Shown here: positions 23,702 to 36,202 of the stretch, one piece after another
How the letters are laid out: every line of letters starts with the position of its first letter
Position numbering within the stretch: the first letter of the stretch is position 1
Assembly (NCBI GenBank): GCA_950106755.1
Contig: OX467090.1
Span: 16,863,489 to 16,927,488 of the forward strand
DNA length: 64,000 nt
Direction of reading: 5' to 3'
Origin: Climacium dendroides
Taxonomy: Eukaryota > Streptophyta > Bryopsida > Hypnales > Climaciaceae
Position numbers and translations under genes: made by a program
Notes under the pieces: model-generated
What the model was told of the DNA's origin: nothing
The model's input: the letters and a program-made list of their open reading frames with translations, nothing else
Databases searched by the model: none

Positions 23702-26700
23702 ATGGGAGGCTGGTGGACGTGGGTGAATGGTCTGCTGTATGCAGTCGGAGGACTGACTTGTGCCAGTGTGGCGATGCTAGTCGCGTTTCAGGAGAAGCTG
23801 GTGTACGTTCCGGTCCTTCCTGGAATGAAGCGTGGGTACCCGATTCTTCCCTCCCGGCTTCACCTTCGGTACGAGGACGTGTGGCTGACTGCCAAGGACG
23901 GAGTCCGACTGCATAGTTGGTACATTGAGTCATTTGCCAACAATCCAGGTATCCTACATGACTCCTAAACCATTGTGTTTACCGCACAAGCAATTGTCTG
24001 GATTTCTCTGGCGACCGTTTCTGTCGCGCGTATTGTTTTCGTTCAGTTGGAGCTCCTCGTGAACGATAGATAGGAGAGGTTTGCCTTGGGTGTTTTCAGT
24101 GTAGATTGTGGACAGGGCTTCGGCGTTGCTATTTTTGACTCTGATTCATTTCATTTCTCGAGCTTCATTGTGGTGTAGTAGTGGTTGTTTCGTCTTCTCA
24201 ATTTTGGAGTCCTGAGGCTTCGGTTTCTTGGGCTGAACTGCGTCGTTTCTGATTGCACTGGGTTTGATCTTTGCAGGGCCAACAATTTTATTTTTTCAAG
24301 AAAATGCTGGCAGTATCCTCTGATGATTTCATGGAATGGTTGTCTCTTTTGCGTTTTCCGCCTTGATGAGATTCATCCTCTTGATGTTGTTGGCAGCCAT
24401 GTCGTGTCGTTGGGTGTAGTCTTGTCCTACGACAGTGAGTCCGGAGATCCTATGAACTATGTATCGTCAGCTCTTGTTGTTCTTACATTCCTAGTTAAAC
24501 AGACATAGCCCACCGTTTGCAGTTTGTGGAACTCATGGTGCGGCGATTGCATTGCAACGTGTTCATGCTCTCGTATCGTGGGTATGTTCTTGTATCCCTT
24601 GTGATGTTTTTGGAACGCATACTGCTGAGAGTACTTGACGTTGACGATTTCTGAAAGGACACGTTTTAGCTGTTCGGACTAGTGGTAGGTGTCCGTAGCT
24701 GTCACGAATATAACAGCTTGCCTTTGCGCGTTGCAAGTTTGGGAAGTCATCTATGCAATATGGTTTGCAACATTTCAGGTTGCATGGTCATCTTTGGAAT
24801 TTGCGCGTGATGTTTGTCGATGTGGTTTTGTGGCGAGGGGTTGTTTTTGTCCAATTCTGACTAAACGATTTTTGTTTGCATAGGTATGGAGACAGCGGTG
24901 GCGTCCCTTCTCAGCATGGCCTTCAAATGGATGCTCAGGTGTGCATTTTATTCTTCGCATGAATTCCAGTTTGCGGATAGTAAAGAGCATGAACTGTAGA
25001 CTGTCGGTGCATTTCTATGGTGACGTCCAATGTGCATTGATTTTTTTGTGTTTGTTCATCTCCGACCAGGAAGTCCATTTTGTTGGGAGTTTTGGCACCC
25101 GTAGATGGCAGAATGTCTTTAGGCGCTTGTTAGACGCCTTATTTTTTTCATTGTTTCGTGCACGGGCAGTTTTTCTGTTGGTCTTGGTTGTGTGCGGTCG
25201 ATGCCACTGATAACTGGTTCTCTTCACAGTTCTGTCCAGGAGTCTACTTGATGCATTTCCGGAGTTCGTAGGTGTGTAATTTGGATCCTGCTGGTAGGAC
25301 CCCCAGATTTGAGTCCGTTGAATGAAGTTGTGATCATTTGGTTTTCCCTTCACAACCGTCGTTGTTTTCTGCTTGTCAGGCAGCACTGGACCACTTGTAC
25401 TCGAGGTCAAGTGCTGATTCGAAAAGGATCGTGGTGTTTGGAAGATCGCTTGGTGGAGCTGTTGGGGCTTCCCTTGTGCGCGACAACCCTGGAAAGGTTG
25501 ACCATTTTCCATCTCTCATCTGGCAATAGAACATTCCTATGATTTTCCCTTCTGTTGTTGGTGCCGCGATTTTGTCCGAGCATGTGTTTTCCAGAGTTGA
25601 GGTGGACGTCTTCTGGCATTTCGAGGTCTTGAACCCATCGCTATTAATGCCGCTGAAATAGTTGCTATGTGCTGTTCGAATGTTCTACGTGCATGATGGG
25701 GTACCTACATGTTCGGTTTTCAATGAGCAATGGGTTTGTAGTGGTAGTTATGTGACCTCGCGGTTTTCAATAAGATCCATTGCATAAACGATGTGGTTGT
25801 CCAACCAGATCTCATACCTTGAAGTAAAGAATGTGTGTAATGTATACCGAAACATATTTCCAGGGGTCTGGCCCCCTCATGACTGCACGAAGATGGTTAA
25901 TTGGTCACGTTATCACCTTACGACCAGAGTGGCTGACTTTGGTTTCATTGTTTCTGGCTTGCACCTTCCGAATGAACTATGCTTCCGGGAAACCTGGTTT
26001 GTATTTTGAACCCGTTCTCTTTTGGTTGCAGGTAGCTGGTTTGATACTGGAGAACACGTTCACTTCCGTTCTTGATATGGCCGGGGTCATGCTTCCAGTT
26101 TTGAGATACATTGTCGGTGGGAAGGGGGGATTGTTGAATTGGTTCGTGAAGTCCCCTTGGAAAACCATCGAGCTCATAAAACATGTAAGCTATTCTGTCC
26201 CATCTCTCGCTTTGGACGCTGGTCTGTATTTCTATTTGTCTCTCAGTTATTTATCGTCAATTTTGGGTTCAGAAAGGACGTGTGTTGTTAGGAATAGGCT
26301 GGCCGTTTTTTCCCCGGATATGTGAGGTAAGTGTACCCTAAACCAGCCAACTAAGAACACTGACACTATGTCCCAGAATCCTACGTTTAGGGACATCCAA
26401 TGTACATGAACTCTACAGATTGTCGTTTTTTGGTCCACTGTTGGTTTGGGGGGATGCTTTCCACTATTCTCGTCATTTGGATCCTTTCGTTACTGGACTT
26501 CTCTTCTTATTCTGCGATTGCTTAACTTATCCTCTTGTACTCTTGTTGGCTTCCAGATCGATGCCCCCATTTTATTTTTGTCTGGTCAATTGGACGAGAT
26601 GGTGCCTCCAGCTCACATGCAACAACTGTACGAGGCAGCTCAGGAGACTTCTAGTGCTCAGCATACTTTTGTTGAATTTCCAGAGGGCATGCATATGGAT

Positions 26701-26787
26701 ACATGGATGCAGGGTGGTGAGCGGTACTGGCGCAGTATTACGATTTTTCTGCAAAACAACGCAGCTAGTAGCGGGTCCAATTATTAA
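23702..26787 (+). CDS. WAV2-like: WAV2/BEM46-like alpha/beta hydrolase, right-arm copy
   Basis: Exons 23702-23948, 24277-24312, 24503-24581, 24884-24938, 25380-25496, 26032-26184 and 26557-26787 splice in phase to 305 aa. The start is the ATG at MGGWWTWVNG, directly before the membrane helix, matching the family's N-terminus; the upstream in-frame ATG at 23615 is probably untranslated or intronic. The fold motifs and triad (Ser162, Asp242, His275) are intact. Differences from the left copy are Met194, Met198, Glu255, Ser261, His265 and Arg285; exons 1 to 5 encode the same protein. Four of the six changes are in the last exon, outside the near-identical core of the arms. Both copies appear functional, an unusual head-to-head gene pair. 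Confidence 0.92.
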
Positions 26788-27471
26788 AGGTATCCGATTT
26801 GGTCGTGTCTCCCTGTTCTGTAAAGTAGTTGTTGAAGTTGTTGAAGAGTCGAGTGAGTTATGTCACTGACTGTGTGGCAGAGTTGTGTCACTGTAGAAAG
26901 GATTAGCTCAGCTCTTTTGGAATTGTAGAGTGCGTTAGTTCAATCATCCAATCTATTGCCTGGGCTGTTGTGTTAGGAACCTATGTCCTGGCACCTTGCC
27001 TTTGATCCTGTGCTGTGCCGATTAGGCAGACTTCCAGCTTTTCAGTATTTCATGTTTTTGGAGGGGTTGGTGCATATAGGCTTGTGATGACAATTGGAAT
27101 AAAACGTTTCATGGACATCCTCTAAGCCTGACTTCTTGACTCTGCATGTGTATGTGTCTTCCAATTAACTATGCGGCGATTGTATGGGATGATAACCACT
27201 GAGTTGGCCCTTAACATTGGAGTCGTACAACTTTTGATCCAGGCATCCAATGAGAGAGCATTTTACTAACTATTTTCACGAAGCTAATACATCGTTGATT
27301 CTTGTACTAAAAAGTCCTTGAACTGATCTGTTCGAAATGGATTGCATATGGCCCTACCATTGCCTTCGGAAATCTCCGTGAGAACTTTTTGCGCTTTGGG
27401 GTTTATATATTCCAAATTCCTAGTGAGGGTTCTCTGTCTTTCCTAACAATGAATCTGAGCATGGCTGTTTA

Positions 27472-28435
27472 ACCCCTGAACGTCACAGGGGACGGAAAAC
27501 GTCCTCACAGTCTTAAAGTCAAATTCAAAGTGCTGTAACTTTTGCATCCAATGTCCAAATTCAATAAAAATTGTTGGAGAATTTGTGCATACTAGTCTAG
27601 TTTGTGTGATAAATTAGGTCAGTACAAGATGTATAATAGTTTTGGGAGCCAATCAAAGTTCACAGGTTCAATTTGAGGTCATTAATCTGCATTTGATGGT
27701 TGCAATTTTGGGGGCTTGTATCTTTGCAATCTAATGTTTGTTTTCAATAGAATTTGTTGGGTTTTGTTTCCACTGAAGTCTAATTATTGTGGTAAAGTTT
27801 TCATGTGAATGCGAGTTGTTTCGAATGATTGGGAGCAATTCAAAGTTCAAAATCCAGATATTAGTGATTCCAGTGAACTTTGGCGGCCTATAACTTCTTC
27901 ATACAATGTTCAAATTCAATAAAACTTGTTGGAGAAGTTGTGCATACTAGTCTAGTTTGTGTGGTTAAAATTTCATAGCAATCCAAGAAGTTATGAGTGA
28001 CTGAGAAGCATTTTAGTAGGAGGTTCAGTCATAAATGTGATTTTTTGTTACTTTTTTCACTGTTTTCTGACATTTCAAATCCACTTTGCAAACACAATGA
28101 TTCATTTGAATGATTTTTTTTCCCACCAAATTGTATATATTCTGGTTTTGAATCACTTTGTAGTTTAAATTTTTTTCATTTGAGTAGGTTTAGAAATCGA
28201 ATTTCACCTCGAAATGTGTTTTTAAGAAAATTTCAGCACCTTTTTTCAACACTAAAACGTTATGATCTTTCAATCTATACGGTCAAATGACCCTAAATTT
28301 GTTCCACACCATCTACAACATGCACACTACAATATTGTACAGTTGGGATCTTCATACCTTACTCTGATTTTGACTTTTCGGACTTGCAAAGGAAGGCAGT
28401 TTTTAAGCCTGGTTGGACCTTTGACGTTTGGGGGG
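27472..28435. mobile_element. Non-autonomous DNA transposon, TTA duplication, PIF/Harbinger-like candidate
   Basis: The ends are inverted: ACCCCTGAACGTCACAGG on the left and, read inwards from the right, CCCCCCAAACGTCAAAGG. TTA (or TTTA) flanks both sides (27469-27471 and 28437-28439), and the left palindrome arm shows the corresponding empty site, so the ends are defined by comparison. A 3-bp TTA duplication is typical of PIF/Harbinger. Inside are three degenerate tandem units of about 175-180 bp (from about 27,532, 27,711 and 27,890) sharing AATTCAATAAAAxTTGTTGG and ACTAGTCTAGTTTGTGTG phrases. No transposase is encoded. Confidence 0.85.
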
Positions 28436-28605
28436 TTTATGAATGTTCTCTTGGTTCAAACTGTTATATTTACTTATGTATAGTTGAACCTCTATGGTTG
28501 TTATCTTGATAAGCATTAAAATCTGAAATGAATGTTGTCTTGGTTCAAATATTTACATATTTACATAGATTATTTGAACTTTTGTACTTGTTACGAGAAG
28601 CACAT

Positions 28606-31081
28606 GCTCTTTTTTTCTTAATTAGAACACACTTAAAAAGGCTTTGGCATTTAGGGGTTAAGTTGAAATGATTTTATGGCAAATAATGTAATTGAGTGGA
28701 GTGCAAAAATCCTTGTTTTCTTTACTTTAAATGAAAATATCTTTCAATATACTTAATCAAAGTTTCCATAAATTCTACTACACTTTTATAATAGTCTACC
28801 ACAAGATCGTGTAGGTAGATATGAAATAAAAATAATTTTAAACTTTTCTATTTTTGTAATCAAAATGTCAATTTTGAGTTTTAAGTGTCTTTTGATGAAA
28901 AATAGGCCTTTGAACTTTAAGAGTTGGTTGAGAAATAAGTTTACTTTTTTACAAAAATGAAAATAAATAGTTATATAAATCTATGTAACAACAAACCATA
29001 GCCAAATTTTGCATGGTGGATAGTGAAAATAAAACATAAACTTAAGTAGAATTACTTGAGCCTAAACAATTTCAATATTACATAGTATAGGGACCCATTA
29101 CCATTGCCATCCCATATTACCACACCTATCTCCTCACCTTGCATATTTGTACATGCATGTCTTTCAAGCTTTGGCAATGGTGATTGTCATCCCAACTCTC
29201 AAGGGAAAGAGATTGTGTTCATTATACCAAGATGAGTGCCGATGATGTTGCATCTAGTGTGACGGTGCTCACAAATGACGTGGTGAGTCTTTTGATTAAA
29301 ATGTTTAGCATTTGTGGATGGTTCATACATTAAGACAACTTGTTTTAAGACAATGATGTGCCTCTTGACACAATTGAGTTCATCATCATGTAGAATGTGC
29401 CCTCTGCTTCATGATGTCTAGTTAGCTTCAAAGGTGCAATCTAGATGCCGCTTCACTATCTTTGGTAATTATTGAAGAGGGACCAAAACTTCAACAACAA
29501 GAAAAATCAATTATATGCCTTTAGGGAGTGAAAGAATAAAACTAATTGTCATGTCTTTCCAATTTGTATGGTCCTTATCCATTGTCATAAATTCTTCAAT
29601 AAGATATTTTTAACAAAAAAAATTAGTATACAATTTAGATTGCATTATTGTGTTGAAATAATAGAAAAAAATGATTATAAAGAAAGTTAATAGCAGCACT
29701 TTAAGCTTTGAACAAATAGTATTATTCAAATGATATAATCTTTGTGTCTTCTTGTTAGCAAATGAAATAGGATTATAATACACCAAAGAATGTTTTACTT
29801 AGATATTTTATAAAGAAAATTTAGAGATTCAATATACTGTCTTAAAATGACAAGAAATCTTAAGTCTTATTCTAAATCTCAAAATTTATGGTAGGAAATT
29901 TTAGGTTTCCTTCTAAATTCTCGAAATCTATGGAAGGAATTCTTAGGTCTCATTCTAAATTCTTGAAATTTATGTCCTGACTGTGAAAGACTTCAAGATG
30001 TTGCATTCAAGTATGTGTTGGAATTAGGTTACTTTAACTAGGTTATTGAAGGCTTTGGCTAAGTTTAGTGTGTTTGAAGCATATTTGTGTGGTTTAAGAG
30101 CATAGCCACTAGGCCTCAAGGAATACCACTGTAAGCTTGTGTACTAATTCAAAGAAAAATGGCTCTACACCAACCAACCCTTTCATAGTACAAGTTGTGT
30201 TGTTCACCTTGTCACTCCCAAATTTGCTCAATAGAGGGTATTTGTAGTGCATAGTTTTACACTCACACCAACTTGGTCAACTTCGACTAGGCCTTAGTAG
30301 AAGATGTGAAGGCTAGTCAAATGTGTGAGAAGAAAAGGAAAAAGGTTAGCAAGGACTTTAAGGGGTGGTTGGTGCAAAAAGCATTAGGTCTTCCGGTCTT
30401 CCGTGTACCGCCACATCTCAAAGGCCATAAGTACTTTGCCATTGCTTGATGCCATGGTCAAATTGAGTGCTAATCATGGTGGCGATGCTCTAAGTTTTTG
30501 TTCATGTTTGTTTACTAAAGTAAGATCAGTTAATACCATAACAAGAAATAAGAAAACTTAAGTTAATAATACTATTGTCTAAAAGCACCCATGCTCTAAA
30601 AGCAATCATGACACATAGGTTCATTTTTCTTTTTGCAATGTACCAATGTACCAACAATGTACATTTGAGGAGGTGGTCACTATGTTCCAACTTCAAAAAT
30701 TTGTAGCTAATTCCATGAAGGTCCAAAAAATATGAAACGACTTGAGTTTGATGCCAATTTCATTTCTCTTCCTATGAAAATTTACTGAAAATTGTTTTGA
30801 GGAGGTTAGCTTCCCCCAAAAGGCAATCAGCTCTTCAATGGTTGCTTTAAGAGCAGACTACCTTAGGCCAGTTGGCTCACCCTATTTCCAATCTCCCACC
30901 AAGGCACCCCATCCTTTAAATTTTTGTTTTTTTTGGCACAGTCACCCCACATTCTTCGATGCCAAACTTGGCAAGCCCAGTTCACGTCGCGGGCCACTGA
31001 AGCGCGTCGCAGCGAAAGCATTGAAAATTTCAGTCCGTAATAGAAATGATGAACTGCTTGCCTGTGAAATCATAACTACTG
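28606..31081. other. AT-rich intergenic DNA
   Basis: No supported gene. A three-copy tandem repeat of about 48 bp (AAATTCT-GAAATTTATG type) lies at 29,857-29,974. Around 30,838-31,080 a frame of 83 codons with a basic segment (SSRRGPLKRVAAKALK) might be a decayed exon, but nothing supports a gene. Confidence 0.5.
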
Positions 31082-31083
31082 TA

Positions 31084-32022
31084 AGGTAAACCTGCCTATG
31101 ACAGGCAGAATGAGTGGTCTGATGTGTTGCAATTTGCCAAAAAATTCAGATTTTTTTCCACACAAAGACAAATTTGAGGAATGATGACATCAACTGAAAT
31201 TGTATTTTTTAGACGAAGTATGAATTTCCTATAAATTTTGGAAGTGTACTGCCCAATTAGCTCAAAAGAGTCAGACTTCGTAGACTACTCCAAATCAGCC
31301 AAAAGTGTTTCCAAGTATGAATTTCCTATAAATTTTGGAAGTGTACTGCCCAATTAGCTCAAAAGAGTCAGACTTCGTAGACTACTCCAATACTTCAAAT
31401 CAGCCAAAAGTGTTTCCATAATGGCCATCTTACCACCTAAATCAATCATAACATTTTTTTTTTATCATGGTATAGCCAAAAGTGTTTCCATAATGGCCAT
31501 CTTACCACCTAAATCAATCATAACATTTTTTTTTTATCATGGATACCAGATCTTCTAACATGGCCATCACATTGAAGAAATAAAAAAATACTTTGTTTGA
31601 CAAGTTTACACGAAAAAGGTGAAAGGTTCCTATGACAGTCTCTAATAACTCCATGACCATCTCCCAAGGCATTGATTTTGGCCACTAACCACCCTAATGA
31701 AGTTCTAATGTCATTTATTAGTTAAAATTTGAAATGGGTTGATGTAAGACTGTAATGGGGTGTTTCTAGATGTCTGCATTAGGTGGTTTGTCATTATGTT
31801 TGTGTCTGAAAAAGGTGAAAAGTTCCTATGATAGTCTCTAATAACTCCATGACCATCTCCCAAGGCATTGATTTTGGCCACTAACCACCCTAATGAAGCT
31901 CTAATGTCATTTAGTAGTTAAAATTTGAAATGGGTTGTTTCTAGATGTCTACATTAGGTGGTTTGTCATTATGTCTTTGTCTAGATGTTTGCATTATGTC
32001 TGTGTCATAGGCAGGTTTACCT
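31084..32022. mobile_element. TA-flanked element, AGGTAAACC family, long copy with internal duplications
   Basis: A 939-bp element with inverted termini AGGTAAACCTGCCTATGACA, flanked by TA (31082-31083 and 32023-32024). The outer 15 bp and part of the left interior match the short copy at 15,489. The interior has been rearranged by direct duplications: a unit of about 95 bp around 31,219-31,412, one of about 62 bp around 31,407-31,542 and one of about 130 bp at 31,613-31,741 and 31,811-31,938. No open frame of note. Confidence 0.85.
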
Positions 32023-32024
32023 TA

Positions 32025-32842
32025 GTTAGAGGGTCATTGGTAATTTCAAAAAATATAGAAAAGAAAAAAAAATAGCTCGTTATTTAATTGTGGAAAATGA
32101 GAATATTGTTGTTGAGGATTAATTCCTTTGGTGTTTCCTTTTAGGAATGGAAATTGTTCATGTGTTCCAAGGAAAAAAAGAATAATAATAATGCTAGTTA
32201 GAGCGTACAATCATAGATAATCCCTAGAACGTCCCGCTTCAAGCCTAGTTTTCCTCTCTTGCAGGAGTCACCATTGACTTTGCCACTGCTGTGAAAGCTG
32301 TTCCCACCGCGTACATTCCCAAGTCCTAAGAAATAGATGTCAGTCGCACTTTCTACTGACAGTCGGTACGCATAATCGGTAGCCTCTGTCAATCCAAATG
32401 CGCCTCGACAACCACTTGCAAACTGCAACCTTGGAAGGATTAGATCCGAAACTCCAATACCCAAATGACTTGACCTTTGGGGTAATCTTGTATGTGATGC
32501 TCACCCCTTCAGTTCGTGTCTCTCGATAGTTCCAACTAGTCGAGCTCGAGTCTCCGGCCTGTCGACGTTGTTGCAGCTAGTAGATTTCTCGATCTAGGCA
32601 TGCATGCAAGCTTCTGTGCAGATCCAAAACCAATGACAATTTCAGAAGACCCTTTGTGATGTCGTGACTTTGTCTCTCTCGATTGGTCCACTCCTATCAC
32701 CGAAACCAATCGACGTTGTTGCACTCGAACTTAGTGTGTTGGTGTCTGAACATTGTGCAGATTAGCTGCTGAGTGATTAGGTGTTGTGCAGATTAGCGAC
32801 CTCATTGCCAGTTTGTTGTGAAGTTACGGTGTTAGTCCCGAA
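32025..32842. other. Upstream region of RPW8-like gene 2
   Basis: No gene assigned. A minus-strand frame at 32,198-32,464 (88 codons) has ordinary composition but no recognisable domain. The 300 bp before 32,843 probably include promoter and 5'UTR of the RPW8-like gene. Confidence 0.45.
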
Positions 32843-33841
32843 ATGGCAGAAGGCCTTCTCGCGGGTGCAGTGGTTTCCGTCATCATCGAACAAGTGATCC
32901 GGTGCGCGAAGGACGCTTTGATCTGCACGCGGGTGTGCAAGAAGCTGGAACAAGAGTTGGAGCAAATCCGCCCGGACGTTCAAAAAATCGAGCAGCAAAT
33001 GGTGCACCGACGTCGACTCTCCGCGGAGCCTCTGGAGGTGGTGGAAGGTTGGTTAGCCAGGTTGAAGGTGAAGCTGACCGAAGCGGAGAAGGAGGTGCAC
33101 AGGTGCAGCTCGGGAAGCATTGCCAGTCGGTTCCACTTGAGGGAGAATCACGAACTCACGAGAAAGATCCAGGGGCTGCTTAGTGACATTCGCAAGCTCG
33201 CGGGAGACGACGTCTCGAGAGCTACGCTGTCGTCCACCATCTCAAATGGCTCTGGTCACAACGGTGAGGGGGCGCCAAACCCTTGTAACTAATCTTCACA
33301 TTCTCGGACTGGAAGTTTCACATGTGGTCACTTCAGAAACTACCGATTCTTCTGTTTTCGTCTCGTTTTCAATCTCGTTTTCTGTGCACTTTTGCTCGCA
33401 GGTTGTTACAACTCCCCGGATACAAGCCAACATGGTTCCTCTCAAGACGACTCCTCCCAACATGGTTCCTCCCACCATGGCTATGGTGGCTCCCAAAGTG
33501 TCGATGGTTCCATTTCGGGATTTGCATCGCAAGGCTCTCTGCTTCACCGACAGAGGATGGACGAGATTGACAGCATTCTGCATGCGGAGTATCAGACGCG
33601 GCAGTCCATGAATCTTCGGCGTCACTCCATTGCGAGCTTTGATTTCTCCAGGCCAGAGGAGCAGCCTGTGGCGCATGTGCATGTAGAGGCTCCAGTGCTT
33701 CACTTCCAGCAACAACAAGTGCAGCTACAGTATGTTCAGAACTTCCAGCAGCCTGGGCATTATTACGCACCGCAGGGGTTTTCCCAGCAGCAAGAGTGGT
33801 TCCATTCTTCTTTTCATGGTCACAATGTGCACCATGGGTGA
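32843..33841 (+). CDS. Stand-alone RPW8-like domain protein 2
   Basis: Exons 32843-33263 and 33402-33841 (phase 1, GT-AG) encode 286 aa. Residues 1-130 form the RPW8-like domain: MAEGLLAGAVVSVIIEQVI as the N-terminal hydrophobic helix, then long amphipathic helices (KKLEQELEQIRPDVQKIEQQM, continuing through EVVEGWLARLKVKLTEAEKEVHRCSSGS and LTRKIQGLLSDIRKL). The second half is low complexity: a QHGSSQDDSSQHGSSHHGYGG-type stretch, then a Gln/His-rich tail ending HGHNVHHG. No NB-ARC, LRR or kinase follows. Unlike paralogue 1 it lacks the intron within the domain and has one after it. A membrane-associated immune role is inferred from the family; cellular location cannot be read from the sequence. 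Confidence 0.8.
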
Positions 33842-33853
33842 GAGGATGCTGTG

Positions 33854-34031
33854 AGCTTTCCGGGCCGAGATGGTTATCGGACATAACCCTCTCCCGCATA
33901 TTGTCACACTAGTGGAAACATGGGTTGCGTAGTCAGAATGTGCAAGGATATAGTCAGCTTTTCGGACCGAGATTGTCATCAGACATAACTCTCTCCATAT
34001 TGTCACACTAATGGAAACATGGGTTGCATAG
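33854..34031. repeat. Two-copy tandem repeat downstream of RPW8-like gene 2
   Basis: Units begin at 33,854 and 33,956 (offset 102 bp). Both share ATTGTCACACTA and GGAAACATGGGTTGC phrases with about 85 percent similarity by eye. They lie in the 3' flank or 3'UTR of the gene. Confidence 0.75.
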
Positions 34032-36202
34032 ATTAGGGAAACGAAGATCCACACAACTAAAACCCATGAGATCTGATTAGACCAGTTGTGTTTCCAGTTG
34101 CGTGTCAGATCTTAAAATCTATGGATCTCTAGTTAAGAACAGAAGTGGTCATCTCCTGGGCATGTTTCCAATAACTAGTATCAGATCTTCAAGGTCTTAT
34201 CAATGGCTCTCTACGACCAGATTGAAGTTCTAACTACAATGTGTCATGTGGCGATGCGTGTGAGAAGGTTATGCGGGTGACATTCAAGGGGTTCACTGCT
34301 AAATCTTTCAAGAGTGTGGCTACATTGATTCCTACGTGGAATTCATTGATCACACTTTTTCGGAGCCACACTATTTGAGGTGTATCGTGGATGAAGGTTC
34401 CTGGGACAGCTTTGGAGCTGAATGCAGGAAAGCCAGCTTAAGCTGGTTGTCAGATATGGGCAGGGGCTTAGTTTGCGTGATGGGGCTAGAGCTATATCAA
34501 TCTGCAACAAACTTGGAAGTACTTTTGTTCCAATTGATGAGGGTGAAGGTGATCGTGCTTGTCACTGGAGCTCTGTTTCTGGTACTTTGTGAATAGTCAC
34601 CTTATCGGCTCTGGACAGAAGGGGAGGAGACTTTGCATTCACAGAGGTTACAAGAGAGGAGGTTTGAGATGTGAGGAGGTTTGAGTAGGATCTTACTCGA
34701 AAAGGGAGCTGGTGATAGAGCCTCTTGTAGGGTTGGCGAGCAAGGAGACATTGTCTTAAAAATCGTCTCATTACTCAATGCCCATCGGATCCTTCAATTT
34801 CTGGAGAAACGTAATGCCAAGTTTTGAGACAACCATGTCATTCTCTCGTTGGTTGAGCCAGTGGGATAATAACCTACGACCCTTCTCTTCTTTTCATTGT
34901 GATTAGATAGATATTGACTGGGGGGAGCTAAGATGGCAATGTAATTCTCCTTTGTTGAAACCTAGTTCAGTGTTCCTAAATCCATTAATCTTCAGTTTCT
35001 TAGCACGTCAAGTGCGTTTCTTGATGCAAGAATGCTTGATACGTATGATTATGGTTAGAATGGTTCATTCCACAGGTGCTGGTTGCTGCCCTTCGACATT
35101 GCTGACATTGTAAATGGAAAACAGAAATTTATCAGAATTAAATCTGTAATGCAAAAGGTCAATTACGTATATTGGTGTGAATTCAGATTGTCTACTGTTA
35201 AAATGTCTAACCACATTAACAGTAGATCTTAAATCTCAACGCTCTCAGATCGTCCACTTGAAATGACATATAAGTTCAGGTATTTCCCGTCCAACAAAGA
35301 AATCGATCGCAGTAGTGAATCCCTAAATCCCTAATTTTTGAACGATCCAATTTCAGGAACGGAGGATTGTGATCCCATTTGCATTCAGACTTTGAAGAGA
35401 TTGTGTGAACACACAAAGAAGTTATCAGAGTTTACCTTCGCATTCGCACCATTGCCACTGCCAAGTGGTTCACTCCGTTTCATTACCATGATGGTTGACT
35501 CCCTTTTGAACAATCAAATGGAAAATTGATTCAAATATTACTCAAACATACCAAAGCAAGCACCACAGCAACAGACATTGCTGCAGAATGAATTGAAGGT
35601 AAACCAAAGGAGAGCGCATGTGATCGAAAGATGAGTAGCCGTCTGCGGACATAGAAGAAATCACTTCTTCAGAACAATGAAGATCCCATGGACATCCTCG
35701 TCTTTTACAAGCAGACACACTCACTGGAAACGAAAACGGCTCTCCTGGACTCACAAAAACACAGGACAGTCGCACCTAACTTAAATCTTTTATGCAATTC
35801 TTCTAATCACATTGATTACATTCTATAGCAGAAATTCCTACCCATCCGAAATGGAACCACCCAAAAAGGAAATTTCAGAAATGAAAATCTCTAGAGACCC
35901 AATGCAAAGCAAAGCAAAGCAAATCTCTAATTATCAAATGGAAAAAAATGCGCTCTAGTGATTGAACAATGCAATGTAGCTTCTAACGCAGTCGTAAAGC
36001 TTGCACACCCCGAAGACAACAGAAGAATCAAACACCTGCTTTCCGTCAAAATGACAAAGGACAAAATTGAAACAAGATTGGGAAAAACGATGTGCCAACC
36101 CTAAACCCTAATCACATTCAACAACCATGTCAAAAATGAACCTGCATTGGGCTCGGGCACTCATCAGTTCAGCACTGAAAACAAGACTATGCACTCGGCG
36201 CC
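34032..36202. other. Intergenic, no supported gene
   Basis: Open frames of 60 to 86 codons occur (for example 34,336-34,596 and 35,542-35,775 on the minus strand) but none shows a domain or a convincing set of splice sites. AAACCCTAA-type boxes appear near 36,100. Confidence 0.45.

Larger units (their letters stand above)
20399..28600. repeat. Right arm of large palindrome (inverted segmental duplication)
   Basis: The inverted counterpart of 8,315-15,402, with the same order outwards: leader exon, NSUN2 fragment, WAV2-like gene, 3' flank. It is longer because it contains a 964-bp transposon (27,472-28,435), about 174 bp extra near 25.69-25.86 kb and about 110 bp extra near 21.25-21.40 kb. 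Outside a nearly identical core (about 23.29-24.64 kb) the arms differ by scattered substitutions, a few per 150 bp in stretches I compared. Confidence 0.93.
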
